NCBI GenBank assembly: GCA_018396615.1
Contig: JAGTQT010000001.1
Span: 52,789-74,328 of the forward strand
Reading direction: 5' to 3'
Origin: Candidatus Bathyarchaeota archaeon
Lineage (GTDB): Archaea; Thermoproteota; Bathyarchaeia; Bathyarchaeales; Bathycorpusculaceae
DNA length: 21,540 bases
Each line of letters begins with the position of its first letter. Position 1 is the stretch's first letter. Positions 21,364 through 21,540 of this stretch are shown here, piece after piece. The notes under the pieces are model-generated. The model was not told where the DNA came from. It was given only the letters and a program-made list of their open reading frames with translations, and did no database searches. Both the position numbers and the translations under genes were made by a program.

Positions 21364-21369
21364 TTTAAA
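21364..21369 (-). promoter_or_regulatory. TATA box of nadC
   Basis: TTTAAA is centred about 27 bases before ATG 21340, so RNA should begin at or next to the start codon. No ribosome-binding site is visible, as expected for a leaderless mRNA. Confidence 0.45.
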
Positions 21370-21377
21370 ACAGTTGC

Positions 21378-21540
21378 TTATCTTCTTGCGACCTCTAGCA
21401 CGGCTGCAGCAGCGTTCTCTAAGCCATCATATTTCAATACTTCTTTCTGAACATGCTCGAGTCTCTCAGCTATTTTTTCATCAAATACCTGCCTAACTTT
21501 TTTTAGAAGCTTTTCTTTGCTCAAGTCTTCCTGCAACACG
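21378..21540 (-). CDS. 3' end of an unidentified gene (partial)
   Basis: A minus-strand frame open from the window edge to TAA 21380-21378 gives 53 residues, with a helical LSKEKLLKKVRQVFDEKIAE stretch and an ENAAAAVLEVARR end. The tail is reminiscent of the C-terminal helix of nucleotide-sugar glycosyltransferases, but this is weak. It lies 37 bp before nadC, with a TATA box between. Confidence 0.5.
   Translation of the reverse strand, partial: VLQEDLSKEKLLKKVRQVFDEKIAERLEHVQKEVLKYDGLENAAAAVLEVARR

Noticed and set aside
1..21540. CRISPR array, insertion sequence or integrase
   Set aside because: No regularly spaced repeats, transposase or recombinase motifs were seen on either strand.

Overview
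The window is archaeal chromosome. It carries a class I lysyl-tRNA synthetase, the KEOPS genes kae1, bud32 and pcc1, an archaeal-type ribosomal protein S15, a RecJ-like DHH protein, UPF0147 and DUF4152 family proteins, and BRE/TATA-type promoters. A probable TFE-beta (WH plus Fe-S protein related to eukaryotic RPC39) points to the TACK/Asgard side of the archaea, and a Bathyarchaeia-like organism would fit. I cannot prove the lineage from sequence alone. Starts are often TTG or GTG, some preceded by purine-rich ribosome-binding sites and some apparently leaderless.

Left part (1-6453): a UPF0147 gene overlaps the end of an upstream gene. It converges on a minus-strand SDR oxidoreductase whose 5' end looks frameshifted. 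Then come, on the plus strand, a cysteine-rich DUF3795 protein, a cupin, a COG2509-type FAD dehydrogenase and a zinc-ribbon protein. After a 104-bp gap with a hairpin/dyad overlapping a TATA box come a coiled-coil protein, an SPFH protein with two C-terminal zinc ribbons, and a small membrane protein. The zinc-ribbon, coiled-coil, SPFH and membrane genes resemble the bacterial YdjG/YdjI-type partners of PspA and may be an archaeal membrane-stress module.

Middle (6521-13000): lysS meets tail-to-tail a minus-strand membrane protein, which is preceded by an overlooked 40-codon reading frame. Then a coiled-coil protein, a second possible 40-codon frame and a zinc-ribbon membrane protein. From about 10045 to 13000 the DNA looks AT-richer and accessory. 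It has a two-gene unit (zinc-finger protein and possible PD-(D/E)XK-like protein), a tRNA-Arg(GCG), a decayed ribbon-helix-helix antitoxin-like fragment, and a two-gene unit encoding a secreted metzincin-like protease and a small double-anchored membrane protein. A palindrome lies just downstream of the TATA box of this last unit.

Right part (13223-21540): a core informational cluster on the minus strand reads kae1-bud32-(XTP/dITP pyrophosphatase)-S15-DHH phosphoesterase-pcc1. Divergent from kae1 is a plus-strand run of TFE-beta, rlmE, a DUF4152 gene and a SpoIIM-like membrane protein. The window closes with nadC and the last 53 codons of an unidentified gene on the minus strand. The right part links tRNA t6A modification, translation, nucleotide-pool cleaning, transcription initiation and rRNA methylation. 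The middle shows the turnover typical of tRNA-associated accessory DNA.
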